Origin: DATBDE01 sp036270095
Lineage (GTDB): Bacteria; Actinomycetota; Thermoleophilia; Solirubrobacterales; Solirubrobacteraceae
Direction: 5' to 3'
Assembly: GCA_036270095.1 (NCBI GenBank)
Contig: DATBDE010000102.1
Span: 1-18,474 of the forward strand
DNA: 18,474 bases
A model generated the notes under the pieces. That model was not told where the DNA came from, did not search any database, and worked only from the letters and a program-made list of their open reading frames with translations. Shown piece by piece: positions 1 to 6,886 of this stretch (positions within the stretch are counted from its first letter, which is position 1; every line of letters begins with the position of its first letter). The position numbers and the translations under genes are program-made.

Positions 1-277
1 GATCGCGCCGCTCGAGCGTCTCTTCCCGCGAGCCGGCAAGCCGATCCTCGGCGTCCTGGCCGCGTCGGGGATCGGCGTGGCCATGGGATCGTTGATCGCG
101 CTGCTGGTCAGCGAGCAGACCCCGCTCTTCGGCTTCATGGAGAACGGCTACCGGCAGGCGATCGTCATCTCGATCGTGCTCGAGGTGGCCACCGTGCTCC
201 TGCTCGGGGCGTTCCTGGTCGGGCTGGTCCGCCCGACCCCCATGCGGCTCCGCATGGCGCAGCGCGCGATGCGGTGA
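1..277 (+). CDS. C-terminal end of an integral membrane protein (partial)
   Basis: The frame is open from base 2 to a TGA at 275-277, so the window cuts off the 5' part; the ATG at 77 is internal, because about 25 in-frame residues precede it. The visible 91 residues hold two hydrophobic segments, around GVLAASGIGVAMGSLIALLV and QAIVISIVLEVATVLLLGAF, joined by a short polar loop (SEQTPLFGFMENGYRQ). A basic tail (RPTPMRLRMAQRAMR) follows, which would face the cytoplasm under the positive-inside rule. The end resembles the last two helices of a transporter or multi-pass membrane protein, but no family motif is visible and I do not assign a function. A strong hairpin follows at 319-344. Confidence 0.6.
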   Translation, partial: IAPLERLFPRAGKPILGVLAASGIGVAMGSLIALLVSEQTPLFGFMENGYRQAIVISIVLEVATVLLLGAFLVGLVRPTPMRLRMAQRAMR

Positions 278-318
278 CGCCGCGCCCGGCGGCGGGCGCG
301 AGCACAAGCAGTCTCGGC

Positions 319-344
319 GACGGCACCCCCGCATGGGTGCCGTT
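319..344 (+). terminator. Terminator-like hairpin after the first membrane protein gene
   Basis: ACGGCACCC (320-328) and GGGTGCCGT (335-343) are perfect 9-bp arms around a 6-nt loop, extendable by one G-T pair. There is no U tract after it, which is common for GC-rich genomes. It lies 42 bases after the stop of the upstream gene and well before the next promoter-like boxes, so it probably insulates the two genes. Confidence 0.55.
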
Positions 345-388
345 GCCGCGTTCGTGCCGCCCCGGCTGGATCGGCCTGCCGCGCAGCT

Positions 389-421
389 TATGCTACGCTG
401 CATCGTACTACGCTATGTAGT
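389..421 (+). promoter_or_regulatory. Promoter region with duplicated CTACGCT boxes and ACTAC-N5-GTAGT palindrome
   Basis: CTACGCT occurs twice, at 393-399 and 408-414, with starts 15 bp apart. The second copy begins an inverted repeat, ACTAC (407-411) and GTAGT (417-421) with a 5-bp spacer. TACGCT fits the TANNNT form of a GC-rich -10 box and is identical to the box before the MFS gene at 10490. A transcript starting near 421 would have a leader of about 32 nt carrying the AGGAG at 441-445. The palindrome could be an operator; no regulator gene lies beside it. Confidence 0.35.
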
Positions 422-452
422 TGATTCGATCCGGCCCGATAGGAGCTTCACC

Positions 453-962
453 ATGACCACTTGGTACGCCCAGACCACAGCACCCGCACCGCCCGAAGAC
501 GTGCTCGACGTACTCACCGACCCAGCCGCCCTGGCCCGCTGGTCCCCGGTGGGGTTCGACATCGAGGAGATCGATAGCGAACGCCTGCGGACGGGGACGC
601 ACGCGCGGGTCGCGGGCTCGCTGGCTGGGCGCGAGGTCAGGTTCGACGTCGCCGTCAAGGAGGCGGAGCCCGGGCGCCTGCTCCTGCAAGCGTGCGGGCC
701 GGTCGGCCTGGACGTGGAGTACACGATCGCGCCCGCGCCCCACGGGTCGGCGATCGACGCGGCGATCACCGTGCGCGGCCAGCGGGGGGTCACGAAGAAG
801 GTCTTCGCCAGCGCGCTGCAGGGTCTGCTTGCCGTCGGAGGCCTGGAGGTGGCGCTGCACCGCCTGGTGCGCGAGGCCGCGCGCCACGAGTCGCGGTCGA
901 CGGCCGTTGCGAAAGCAGACGCCGGCCCCGCTCTAACGGCGCTGGTGCGCTCGTCTCGATGA
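453..962 (+). CDS. SRPBCC-fold (polyketide cyclase/START-like) protein
   Basis: This 169-residue protein has the N-terminal signature of the SRPBCC/polyketide cyclase 2 superfamily: a first strand (TTWYAQTTAPAPPEDVLDVLTD) followed by an ALARWSP segment, then alternating strands and a long C-terminal helix (VFASALQGLLAVGGLEVALHRLVREA). Such helix-grip folds bind hydrophobic ligands; some are cyclases or hydrolases, many are uncharacterised. I chose the ATG at 453 because AGGAG at 441-445 is 7 nt upstream. The upstream in-frame ATG at 333 lies inside the terminator-like hairpin. The C-terminal 25 residues are polar and probably disordered. The ligand cannot be told from sequence. Its stop overlaps an ATG (959) of a small downstream reading frame. 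Confidence 0.75.
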   Translation: MTTWYAQTTAPAPPEDVLDVLTDPAALARWSPVGFDIEEIDSERLRTGTHARVAGSLAGREVRFDVAVKEAEPGRLLLQACGPVGLDVEYTIAPAPHGSAIDAAITVRGQRGVTKKVFASALQGLLAVGGLEVALHRLVREAARHESRSTAVAKADAGPALTALVRSSR

Positions 963-1033
963 AGGAGGGGCGTGCGCCGGCACTCGCCGCGCGAATTCTG
1001 CGCACCCTGGGAGCCAAGAGGAGGATCTCCTCG

Positions 1034-1084
1034 ATGAAATCCGAGCGTTGCCGGGGGAGCATCGCGCTCCACCGAGAGGAGTGA
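1034..1084 (+). CDS. Possible 16-codon leader ORF before the acetyltransferase
   Basis: AGGAGG at 1019-1024 lies 9 nt before an ATG at 1034 that opens a 16-residue frame (MKSERCRGSIALHREE) ending in TGA at 1082-1084, only 2 nt before the ATG of the acetyltransferase gene at 1087. This is the strongest Shine-Dalgarno sequence seen upstream of any start here, yet it serves no long frame. The same frame is also open from an ATG at 959 that overlaps the SRPBCC stop, giving 41 residues. It may be a leader peptide or a translational-coupling device, or it may be chance; no homology is apparent. Confidence 0.25.
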   Translation: MKSERCRGSIALHREE

Positions 1085-1086
1085 GG

Positions 1087-1983
1087 ATGGAACGAGGTTC
1101 AGAGTCCGAAAGCCCGGCCGCCGGCTCGGCGGTGACGCTGCGAGAGATCGAGGCTCATGACGCCGAGGCCTGCGCGCGGATCTGCTTCGAGGCCTTCGGC
1201 GCCTTTCATGACCAGCACCGGTTCCCGCGCGACTTTCCGGCGCTGGAGATGGCCACCGGAATGTTCGGGGCCCTGACCAACAACCCGGCGATCTGGGGCG
1301 TGGTGGCCGAGGTCGACGGACGTGTCGTCGGCTCCAACTTCCTGTACGAGGGAGACCCGATCGCGGGCGTCGGGCCGATCAGCGTCGATCCCGAATACCA
1401 ACGCGGCGTGGGGCGCAGGCTGATGGAGGCCGTCATCGCGCGCGGTCGCGAGGCGCCCGGGATCCGCCTCGTGCAGGACGCCTTCAACATGCGCTCGCTT
1501 TCGCTCTACACGTCCGTCGGCTTCGACGTGAAGGAACCCCTGGCCCTGGTCAGCGGCAAGCCTCACCGCGGTCGGGCTGCGGAAATGGAGGCGCGGCCGC
1601 TGACGGAGGAGGACCTGGATGCCTGCGAGGCGCTGTGCCGCGAGGTCCATGGCTTCGAGCGCACGGCGGAGCTCCGCGGCTCGATCCAGGCGTTGGCCCC
1701 GTGGGTCGGCGTGCGCGACGGGTCGATCGTCGCCTACCTGTCGAACGCCCGCCACTGGATCGGCAACCACGGCGTCGCCAGGAGCGACGACGACATGACC
1801 GCCCTCCTTCGCGGCGTGGCCGCGGCGGTGGACGAGCGGCTCTCGTTCCTGGTGCCACTGCGCAGTGGTCTGTTCCGTTGGTGCCTCGAGGAAGGCCTGC
1901 GGCTCGTCAAGCCGCTCAACCTCATGGCACAGGGCCGTTATCAGGAGCCGACGGGCTCGTGGTTCCCGTCGGTCCGGTACTAG
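1087..1983 (+). CDS. GNAT family N-acetyltransferase with C-terminal GNAT-like domain
   Basis: The 298-residue protein opens with a GNAT domain (about residues 15-158). It shows the acetyl-CoA phosphate-binding loop QRGVGR at 105-110, preceded by a typical beta-4 strand (GVGPISVDPEY) and followed by the SLSLYTSVGF segment seen at the end of GNAT domains. Residues about 165-285 resemble a second, degenerate GNAT-like unit (PLTEEDLDACEALCREVHGF, then WVGVRDGSIVAYL) without a clear CoA loop. This two-part layout is known among actinobacterial and Bacillus acetyltransferases, where the substrate is usually unknown. ATG 1087 was preferred because AGAGGAG lies just upstream; the frame also contains a GTG at 1081 and is open further upstream. 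It ends 17 bp from the convergent reductase gene, with no hairpin between. Confidence 0.8.
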   Translation: MERGSESESPAAGSAVTLREIEAHDAEACARICFEAFGAFHDQHRFPRDFPALEMATGMFGALTNNPAIWGVVAEVDGRVVGSNFLYEGDPIAGVGPISVDPEYQRGVGRRLMEAVIARGREAPGIRLVQDAFNMRSLSLYTSVGFDVKEPLALVSGKPHRGRAAEMEARPLTEEDLDACEALCREVHGFERTAELRGSIQALAPWVGVRDGSIVAYLSNARHWIGNHGVARSDDDMTALLRGVAAAVDERLSFLVPLRSGLFRWCLEEGLRLVKPLNLMAQGRYQEPTGSWFPSVRY

Positions 1984-2000
1984 CCCGGGCAGGACCAGAC

Positions 2001-3734
2001 TCAGTTGCGTGCTGCGGCCCGCGGATACCCCAACGACCCGTCCGTAGGCCCAACCGCTTGCGCGGAGTGCAGCCGCGTGTCCGCGAGGAGGTTGTGGACG
2101 AGCTGGACGGCGATCGAGCCCTCTCCCACCGCCGAGGCGACGCGCTTGACGGAGGCGTGCCGAACGTCGCCCGCCGCAAACACGCCGGGCATGCTCGTCT
2201 CGAGCGCGAACGGCCGGCGCTGAAGCGGCCAGCCATGGTCGTCCAGGAGGGCCTCGCCCGTGAACAGGAAACCGTGCTGGTCACGCGCGATGGCGGGAGG
2301 AAGCCAGCCGGTGCGCGGGCGGGCTCCGATCAGCACGAACAGCGCGTCGGCGGCGACCGTCGCCTCGGCGCCCCTGGCTGTCTCGCGCAGCACCAACTGC
2401 TGCAGACGGCCCTCCCCTCCCCCGCCGACCACCACGGTTCCGGTGCGAACGTCCACGTTCGACGTGGCCCCGACCTCCCGCACCAGGTAGTGCGACATCC
2501 CTGCCTCGAGCGACCCAGAGCGCACAAGGAGCGTGACACGACTCGCGTAGCGCGCGAGGTGCAAGGCGGCCTGGCCCGCCGAGTTCCCGCCACCTGCGAT
2601 GAACGCGTCTTTGCCGCTCAGCGCGTGCGCCTCCGAGGCCGGACCGCCATAGAAGACGCCGGCGCCGTTCAATGCCTCGAGCGAGGGAACCCCCAAGCGG
2701 CGGTAGCTGGCGCCGGTGGCGAGGATCACAACCGCGGCGCTGACGCGCCGGCCATCCGTGAGCCAGACGCTGAGCTGGTCGCCCGAGCGACTGAGCGCGG
2801 TCACCCTGTGCATCAACACGAAGCTTGCCCCGAAGACCGAGGCCTGCTCGTAGGCCTGCTCGGCGAGCCGATTCCCGCTGACCCCCCTGGGGAACCCCAG
2901 GTAATTGCGGATCCGCGAGCTCGACCGGGCCTGCCCACCGATGCCGCCCTCGTCCACCACGAGGGTGCGAAGCCCCTCGGACGCGGCGTAGACCGCCGCG
3001 GACAGGCCCGCCGGCCCTGCGCCCACGATGACGACGTCGTAGACATGCTCCTCGAGGTCCATCCGGGCTCCGGCAGCCTCCGCGATCTCGGCGTTCGTGG
3101 GGTCGCTCAAGGCGCGCCCGTCGGGAAGGACCATCAGCGGAAGCCTCACCTCGGGACCCGCGTTTGCGACGAACGCGCGTCCCTCGTCCGAGTCGGCCGG
3201 CCAGAAGGCGTGCGGGACCGCGCAGCGCTCGAAGACCTCCCTCAGCTCGTAGGCTCTGCCCGCCCACTCCGCGTCGACGATGTGGACGGTGTGCGGAACC
3301 ATGCGCCGCTCCGTCGCCCATTCGAGCAACAAGCTCGAGATGGCCTGGTGGAACACCTCATCCTGCGAGGCAGCCGGCCTGGGGACGTAGTACTCGATTT
3401 GCCCCAGTGCCGTCGCGTCGAGGATCGACTCGGCGGTCGGCTGGTCCGCCCAGGCGCCAGGCGAGACCACGAGCCCACGCTTGGCGTGCGGATGGACCTG
3501 TCGCGCACGCTCGAGGAGCTCACCGCCGGTCGCATCCGAGAGCGACTTCCCCACCAACACCAGCGCCACCGCCTCCCCGGCGCGGGCCAGCTCCTCCAGC
3601 CTCCGGGTCGCTCGCTCAGGATCGCTCAGGCTCTCCACGCGGTAGTCAGCGGCATAACGCCGGACGAGCTGACTCTCGACATCCCCGAGGGCGTCCCGGC
3701 GTTCGTCGACGACGAGGAGGACTGGAAGCGGCAT
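2001..3734 (-). CDS. Fused receiver-like / thioredoxin-fold / FAD-NAD(P) disulfide reductase-like protein
   Basis: The 577-residue protein has three parts. Residues 1-140 resemble a response-regulator receiver (PVLLVVDERRDAL), but where the phospho-acceptor Asp is expected the text reads LVLVGKSLSDATGG. Residues 145-225 look like a thioredoxin/glutaredoxin fold (HTVHIVDAEW, then a cis-Pro-like RLPLMVL) without a CxxC. Residues 230-555 are a thioredoxin-reductase-type module, with FAD motif GAGPAG (238-243), NAD(P) motif GGGNSAG (381-387) and the FAD-contacting AAGD (520-523). The dithiol of true thioredoxin reductases is replaced by FYGGPASEAHAL (361-372); the only cysteine in the whole protein is C171. 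Actinobacteria and cyanobacteria carry a family of such fusions; the natural substrate is unknown to me. ATG 3734 is the first start; a TACGGT box at 3747-3752 lies 12 nt upstream. Confidence 0.85.
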   Translation of the reverse strand: MPLPVLLVVDERRDALGDVESQLVRRYAADYRVESLSDPERATRRLEELARAGEAVALVLVGKSLSDATGGELLERARQVHPHAKRGLVVSPGAWADQPTAESILDATALGQIEYYVPRPAASQDEVFHQAISSLLLEWATERRMVPHTVHIVDAEWAGRAYELREVFERCAVPHAFWPADSDEGRAFVANAGPEVRLPLMVLPDGRALSDPTNAEIAEAAGARMDLEEHVYDVVIVGAGPAGLSAAVYAASEGLRTLVVDEGGIGGQARSSSRIRNYLGFPRGVSGNRLAEQAYEQASVFGASFVLMHRVTALSRSGDQLSVWLTDGRRVSAAVVILATGASYRRLGVPSLEALNGAGVFYGGPASEAHALSGKDAFIAGGGNSAGQAALHLARYASRVTLLVRSGSLEAGMSHYLVREVGATSNVDVRTGTVVVGGGGEGRLQQLVLRETARGAEATVAADALFVLIGARPRTGWLPPAIARDQHGFLFTGEALLDDHGWPLQRRPFALETSMPGVFAAGDVRHASVKRVASAVGEGSIAVQLVHNLLADTRLHSAQAVGPTDGSLGYPRAAARN

Positions 3735-3779
3735 CGCGTGTCTTCGACCGTAGCGTCACAGCTGGCTGAGTTCCTTACG

Positions 3780-3785
3780 TAGCAT
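3780..3785 (+). promoter_or_regulatory. -10-like TAGCAT before the methyltransferase (leaderless layout)
   Basis: TAGCAT ends 7 nt before the GTG at 3793 and no Shine-Dalgarno intervenes. This spacing would place the first transcribed base at or next to the start codon. It lies in the 58-bp gap shared with the divergent reductase gene. Confidence 0.35.
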
Positions 3786-3792
3786 CGCGCCC

Positions 3793-4575
3793 GTGGCCTC
3801 AGGCATCGCTCTGGACTTCTACGACGCCGAGCTCCGCGCACACAACGAGCACCTTCGCGCCGCTTACGAGCTCAGCCCCGGTGATGCGGTCCTCGACATC
3901 GGCTGCGGCACCGGGCAAACGACTCGTGACGCGGCGCGCAGCGCCGCACCCGGCCGCGTGGTCGGCGTCGATGTCTCGGAGCGAATGCTCGCGCGCGCCC
4001 GCCAACTCACCGAGGCCGAGCGGCTCGACAACGTGACCTACGAGCTCGGCGACGCCCAGGTCCATCGTTTCGACCCCGGTCATTACCAGCTCGCGATCAG
4101 TCGCTTCGGGACGATTTTCTTCGCCGATCCGGTCGCCGCCTTCGCCAACATCGCCTCCGCCCTCTGCCCCCAGGGACGTCTCGCGCTGCTCGTCTGGCAG
4201 CGCCGCGAGCGCAACGAATGGGCCTTGACGATCGACGCCGCCGTGGGCGAAGCGGCGCAGCTGCCGCCGCCGCGCGCGGACCCGTTCTCGCTCGGCGACG
4301 CCGAAGCGACCACGGCGATCCTCGAGCGCGCCGGGTTTGCTGAGCTGCGATTCGACGACGTCCACGAGCCGGTCCTCTACGGCCACGACGTCGCTGCGGC
4401 GCTGGAGTTCGTGCGCAGCTTTCAGAACGTCAGCGCCGCGCTCGCGAGCATGAGCAGCAGCGACGCCGCCCGCGCCGTGGAGCGCCTGCGCGCAACGCTC
4501 GCGGCGCACGCGAGCGACAAGCAGGGCGTGGCCCTCGGTTCGCGCTCATGGTTGATCACCGGCCGGCGGCGCTGA
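3793..4575 (+). CDS. Class I SAM-dependent methyltransferase
   Basis: The 260-residue protein shows the class I methyltransferase motif I VLDIGCGTGQ (33-42), the acidic end of beta-2 in GVDVSERM (58-65), and post-motif segments ELGDAQ and ISRFGTIFFADP (103-113) typical of the UbiE/Methyltransf_11/25 group. After the Rossmann core, residues 160-260 form a helical cap, as in small-molecule methyltransferases. The substrate cannot be read from the sequence. The GTG at 3793 is the only good start: it lies 7 nt after a TAGCAT box and keeps the full N-terminal helix. It is divergent from the reductase fusion with 58 bp between the starts, so the two may share control. Confidence 0.85.
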   Translation: MASGIALDFYDAELRAHNEHLRAAYELSPGDAVLDIGCGTGQTTRDAARSAAPGRVVGVDVSERMLARARQLTEAERLDNVTYELGDAQVHRFDPGHYQLAISRFGTIFFADPVAAFANIASALCPQGRLALLVWQRRERNEWALTIDAAVGEAAQLPPPRADPFSLGDAEATTAILERAGFAELRFDDVHEPVLYGHDVAAALEFVRSFQNVSAALASMSSSDAARAVERLRATLAAHASDKQGVALGSRSWLITGRRR

Positions 4576-4657
4576 CGACCCAGTCATCTCAACGCGGTGA
4601 CGGCGGCGCGCCTGGCCGGGCGAGCTTGTCCGGGGATCCTGGAAGCCTGTCGAGCGC

Positions 4658-5026
4658 GTGCACACCATGGACGACATCGCACGGGGGGTCGAGTGGATCG
4701 GCGTCGCGATCATCGTGGTCGGCCTGGTGCTCTCGGGTGCACGCGCGGTCATCGGCCTGATGCGCGGCGTCGCCGGTGCCGAGGTGTACAGCGGCGTGCG
4801 CGCCTATTTCGGACGCGGGATCCTGCTCGGCCTCGAGGCGCTCGTAGCTGCCGACCTCATTCGCACCGTTGCGGTCCAGCCCACGCTGGAGAACGTGCTC
4901 GTTCTCGCGCTGATCGTCTTGGTGCGAACGCTCCTGAGCTTCTCACTCGATGTCGAGATCGAGGGCGTTCTCCCTTGGCGCAAGCGAGCTCGCCGCAAGG
5001 AAGGCAGCTCGGTCGAGCCCACCTGA
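4658..5026 (+). CDS. DUF1622 family small membrane protein
   Basis: The 122-residue protein has three hydrophobic helices, around GVAIIVVGLVLSGARAVIGL, GILLGLEALVAADLIRTVAV and NVLVLALIVLVRTLLSFSLD, then a basic cytoplasmic tail (PWRKRARRKEG). The segment RGILLGLEALVAADLIRTV followed by PTLENVLVLALIVLVRTLLSFSL is the hallmark of the DUF1622 family of inner-membrane proteins, whose function is unknown. The start is either GTG 4658 or ATG 4667 (MDDIARG); neither has a clear Shine-Dalgarno. It stands alone on the plus strand, 82 bp after the methyltransferase and convergent with the next gene. Confidence 0.8.
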   Translation: MHTMDDIARGVEWIGVAIIVVGLVLSGARAVIGLMRGVAGAEVYSGVRAYFGRGILLGLEALVAADLIRTVAVQPTLENVLVLALIVLVRTLLSFSLDVEIEGVLPWRKRARRKEGSSVEPT

Positions 5027-5047
5027 CGGACCTCGAGCCCGGCAGCA

Positions 5048-5076
5048 GCGTCCTACGGGACGCGGCTCACGCGTCC
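5048..5076. terminator. Overlapping alternative hairpins between convergent genes
   Basis: GCGTCC (5048-5053) pairs with GGACGC (5058-5063) around TACG, which in plus-strand RNA is a UNCG-type tetraloop closed by C-G. The middle segment, extended to GGACGCG (5058-5064), can instead pair with CGCGTCC (5070-5076), a perfect 7-bp stem with a 5-nt loop. The second stem overlaps the last codons of the minus-strand gene. It probably ends transcription in both directions; no U tract is present. Confidence 0.45.
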
Positions 5077-5563
5077 GACCCAGCGGCGCTCGCCGCTGCC
5101 TGCAGGCGCTCGCCCATCTCCGCGAGCGCTTGGCTCTCGACGGCGTCGTCGGCGATCTGCCGCCCATGGGAGCGCGCGACCGCTTCCTCGAGGACCGTCG
5201 CGTCGGCGTCCGTGTGGATCACGGCGAAGATCCCGGCGCCGGGCTCGAGCGTGGCGGCGATCGACTCGATCAGCGGCTGCGGCACACCACCCGGGTGGTC
5301 GGCCAAGGTGCGCTCGGTCAGCGCTTGGCGCCTGCCCGGATCGAGGCGGAAGTCGAGCAGCGACGCGAACGTCCCCTCGGCGCCGGCGGTGCCGCGATCG
5401 ACCGCCATCAACCCGGCATCAGCGGGATCGCGCGCCACGAAGAGGGCGTCGAGCAGTTTCACGTCGCCGAGGAGCTCCATGCGCTCGATCGCGGCCACCA
5501 GTCCACCCTCGAACGCGGCCCCGGCGCGAAGTGGTAGACCCGGAGGCGAACGAGCTCGCTCAC
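5067..5563 (-). CDS. DUF6325-like protein of unknown function with apparent N-terminal frameshift
   Basis: The conserved-looking body (FEGGLVAAIERMELLGDVKLLDALFVARD, in two pieces around residues 20-50, then LEPGAGIFAVIHTDADATVLEEAV near the middle) resembles the DUF6325-type proteins of actinobacteria: a helix, a strand ending in a D-x-LFV-x-(K/R)D motif, and an LEPG turn. The resemblance is distant. Its own frame is open upstream only as low-complexity text (MRCCPGERARSPPGLPLRAG, from a GTG at 5579). The next frame instead supplies a natural beginning, VSELVRLRVYHFAPG, from a GTG at 5563. The two join smoothly if one base is added in the C4 run at 5519-5522. This is either a sequencing error or a recent mutation. 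No Shine-Dalgarno is seen. It follows the LuxR gene by 74 bp on the same strand and could be co-transcribed with it. Confidence 0.55.
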
Positions 5564-5637
5564 CAGGGCAGCATCGCACGCCGCGGTCAAGACGAGGAGC
5601 CGTTCGCGTTGCGAAGCGCCTCCGGCTCTAGGCGCGA

Positions 5638-6807
5638 CTACGCGGTCCGACTCTGGCGTTGCGCCATCGGGCCGCCGAGCAGCGGGCGGTCCTCGGTGGC
5701 GCGCCGCTCGTTGTCGCGCACGCGCGGCTCGTAGTGGGCGAAGAACACCTTGCCGACCAGCTCGCGCCGACTGCGCACGCCGGTTTTCTCGAACACGCTC
5801 TTGAGGTGCTGCTGCACCGTGTGCGGGGAGACGCAGAGCCGATCGGCGATCTCCGTCGTGGAGTCGCCGCCCAGGACCAGGCGCGTGACGTCCTGCTCCC
5901 GGTCGGTCAGCCCGTAGGCGGTCATCAGCAGCGGCGTGATCCGAGCCGGGTGGGCAGCTTCGGCAATGACCGCGACACGACGGGTGCCGCCCGCTTGAAG
6001 CGGAGCGCCGTGGAGAAGGATCCACCGGCCCTCGGTCGAGAGGACCCGCGCGATCGCCACCTCGCCGGGCGCCCGCTCGCCCCTCGTCGAACGCAGCGCG
6101 CGTCCCGCGACTGCCAGGACCGATGACGGCAGCTTTCCCCGGCCCTCCCAGTCCCCGTCGGGCAGTTCGGCCAGCCAGCGCTCGGCGCCGGCCGTGAGCG
6201 ATTCGACCCGCCACTCCTCGTCGAGCACCACTAGGCCGGGCGCGGCAGGGCCCTCGGGGTCCGCGGCCTCGCCCATCAGCAGGCCGCGGCGCGCGCCCTC
6301 GGCGAGCGGCCGCGCCACGTTGCGCAGGAAGCCGAGCTCGTCGGCGTCGAAGTGCGGCTGCCCCGGCTCGCGGTAGAGGCCGAGGATGCCCCAGGCGTCG
6401 CCGGCCTGCGTGCGCAGGGCGACCAGCAGCTCCTGGTCGCCGCCGTAGCGCATGTTGGCCTGCCAGCGCGGGCTGTCGCTCGGGTCCCCGCCGCTCGCGT
6501 CGTGCAGCGTCGAGAGGCCGCGCGGCGAGCGCGCGACGGCGGCCATGTCGTGCACGTCATCGGTGTAGTACTCCTGGGCGAGCATCTCCGGCGGCAGCTC
6601 CGGGATCTGGCCATGGTCGTAGTGGCTCGTGGCCAGCAGCGACGCCGGGTCGAGCGTGAACCAGCACGGCGCCATGTAGTGCGGCACGACGCTCGACACC
6701 GCCTCCCCGGACGCGTCCCAGAAGCTCCGCAGGTCGAGCCCCTTGGCCGCGACCGACGCGATGTGGTCGGCCGCCCGCTCGCTCGCATAGGCACGCACAA
6801 GGGCCAT
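5638..6807 (-). CDS. LuxR-type transcriptional regulator with GAF- and PAS-like sensor region
   Basis: The 389-residue protein ends in a LuxR/GerE helix-turn-helix (about residues 298-360: LTDREQDVTRLVLGGDSTTEIA and CVSPHTVQQHLKSVFEKTGV). The N-terminal part, about residues 30-175, has GAF-like spacing (ELLVALRTQAGDAWGILGLYREPG before FDADELGFLRNVARPLAEG). Residues 188-285 look PAS-like (GLVVLDEEWRVESLTAGAERWLAEL). There is no receiver domain, so it probably senses a ligand directly. I chose ATG 6807 (MALVRAYAS); the frame is open further upstream, but that stretch is non-natural and lies under the divergent cupin gene. The 79-bp gap to the cupin start makes the cupin gene a likely target. 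The C-terminal 25 residues after the HTH are charged and probably flexible. Confidence 0.85.
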   Translation of the reverse strand: MALVRAYASERAADHIASVAAKGLDLRSFWDASGEAVSSVVPHYMAPCWFTLDPASLLATSHYDHGQIPELPPEMLAQEYYTDDVHDMAAVARSPRGLSTLHDASGGDPSDSPRWQANMRYGGDQELLVALRTQAGDAWGILGLYREPGQPHFDADELGFLRNVARPLAEGARRGLLMGEAADPEGPAAPGLVVLDEEWRVESLTAGAERWLAELPDGDWEGRGKLPSSVLAVAGRALRSTRGERAPGEVAIARVLSTEGRWILLHGAPLQAGGTRRVAVIAEAAHPARITPLLMTAYGLTDREQDVTRLVLGGDSTTEIADRLCVSPHTVQQHLKSVFEKTGVRSRRELVGKVFFAHYEPRVRDNERRATEDRPLLGGPMAQRQSRTA

Positions 6808-6873
6808 GCTAAGCCCGCCGCCGCCACGGCGAAATACCACGAGTCTGGAATGGCGCTGCCGGCGCCCCGGCCG

Positions 6874-6879
6874 TAGCGT
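6874..6879 (+). promoter_or_regulatory. -10-like TAGCGT before the cupin gene (leaderless layout)
   Basis: TAGCGT ends 7 nt before the ATG at 6887, and no Shine-Dalgarno sequence lies between. A GTG at 6881 in the same frame is too close to the box to be used. It lies inside the divergent intergenic region shared with the LuxR gene. Confidence 0.4.
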
Positions 6880-6886
6880 CGTGGCC

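Noticed and set aside
1635..3782. 715-codon plus-strand open frame across the GNAT and reductase genes
   Set aside because: Its text is Arg/Pro/Gly-rich without motifs and is opposite or out of frame to genes with clear FAD and GNAT motifs; long shadow frames are expected at this GC content.
6806..6886. 27-residue N-terminal extension of the cupin (ATG 6806)
   Set aside because: It overlaps the start of the divergent LuxR gene, is Arg/Pro-rich, and a TAGCGT box sits directly before ATG 6887.
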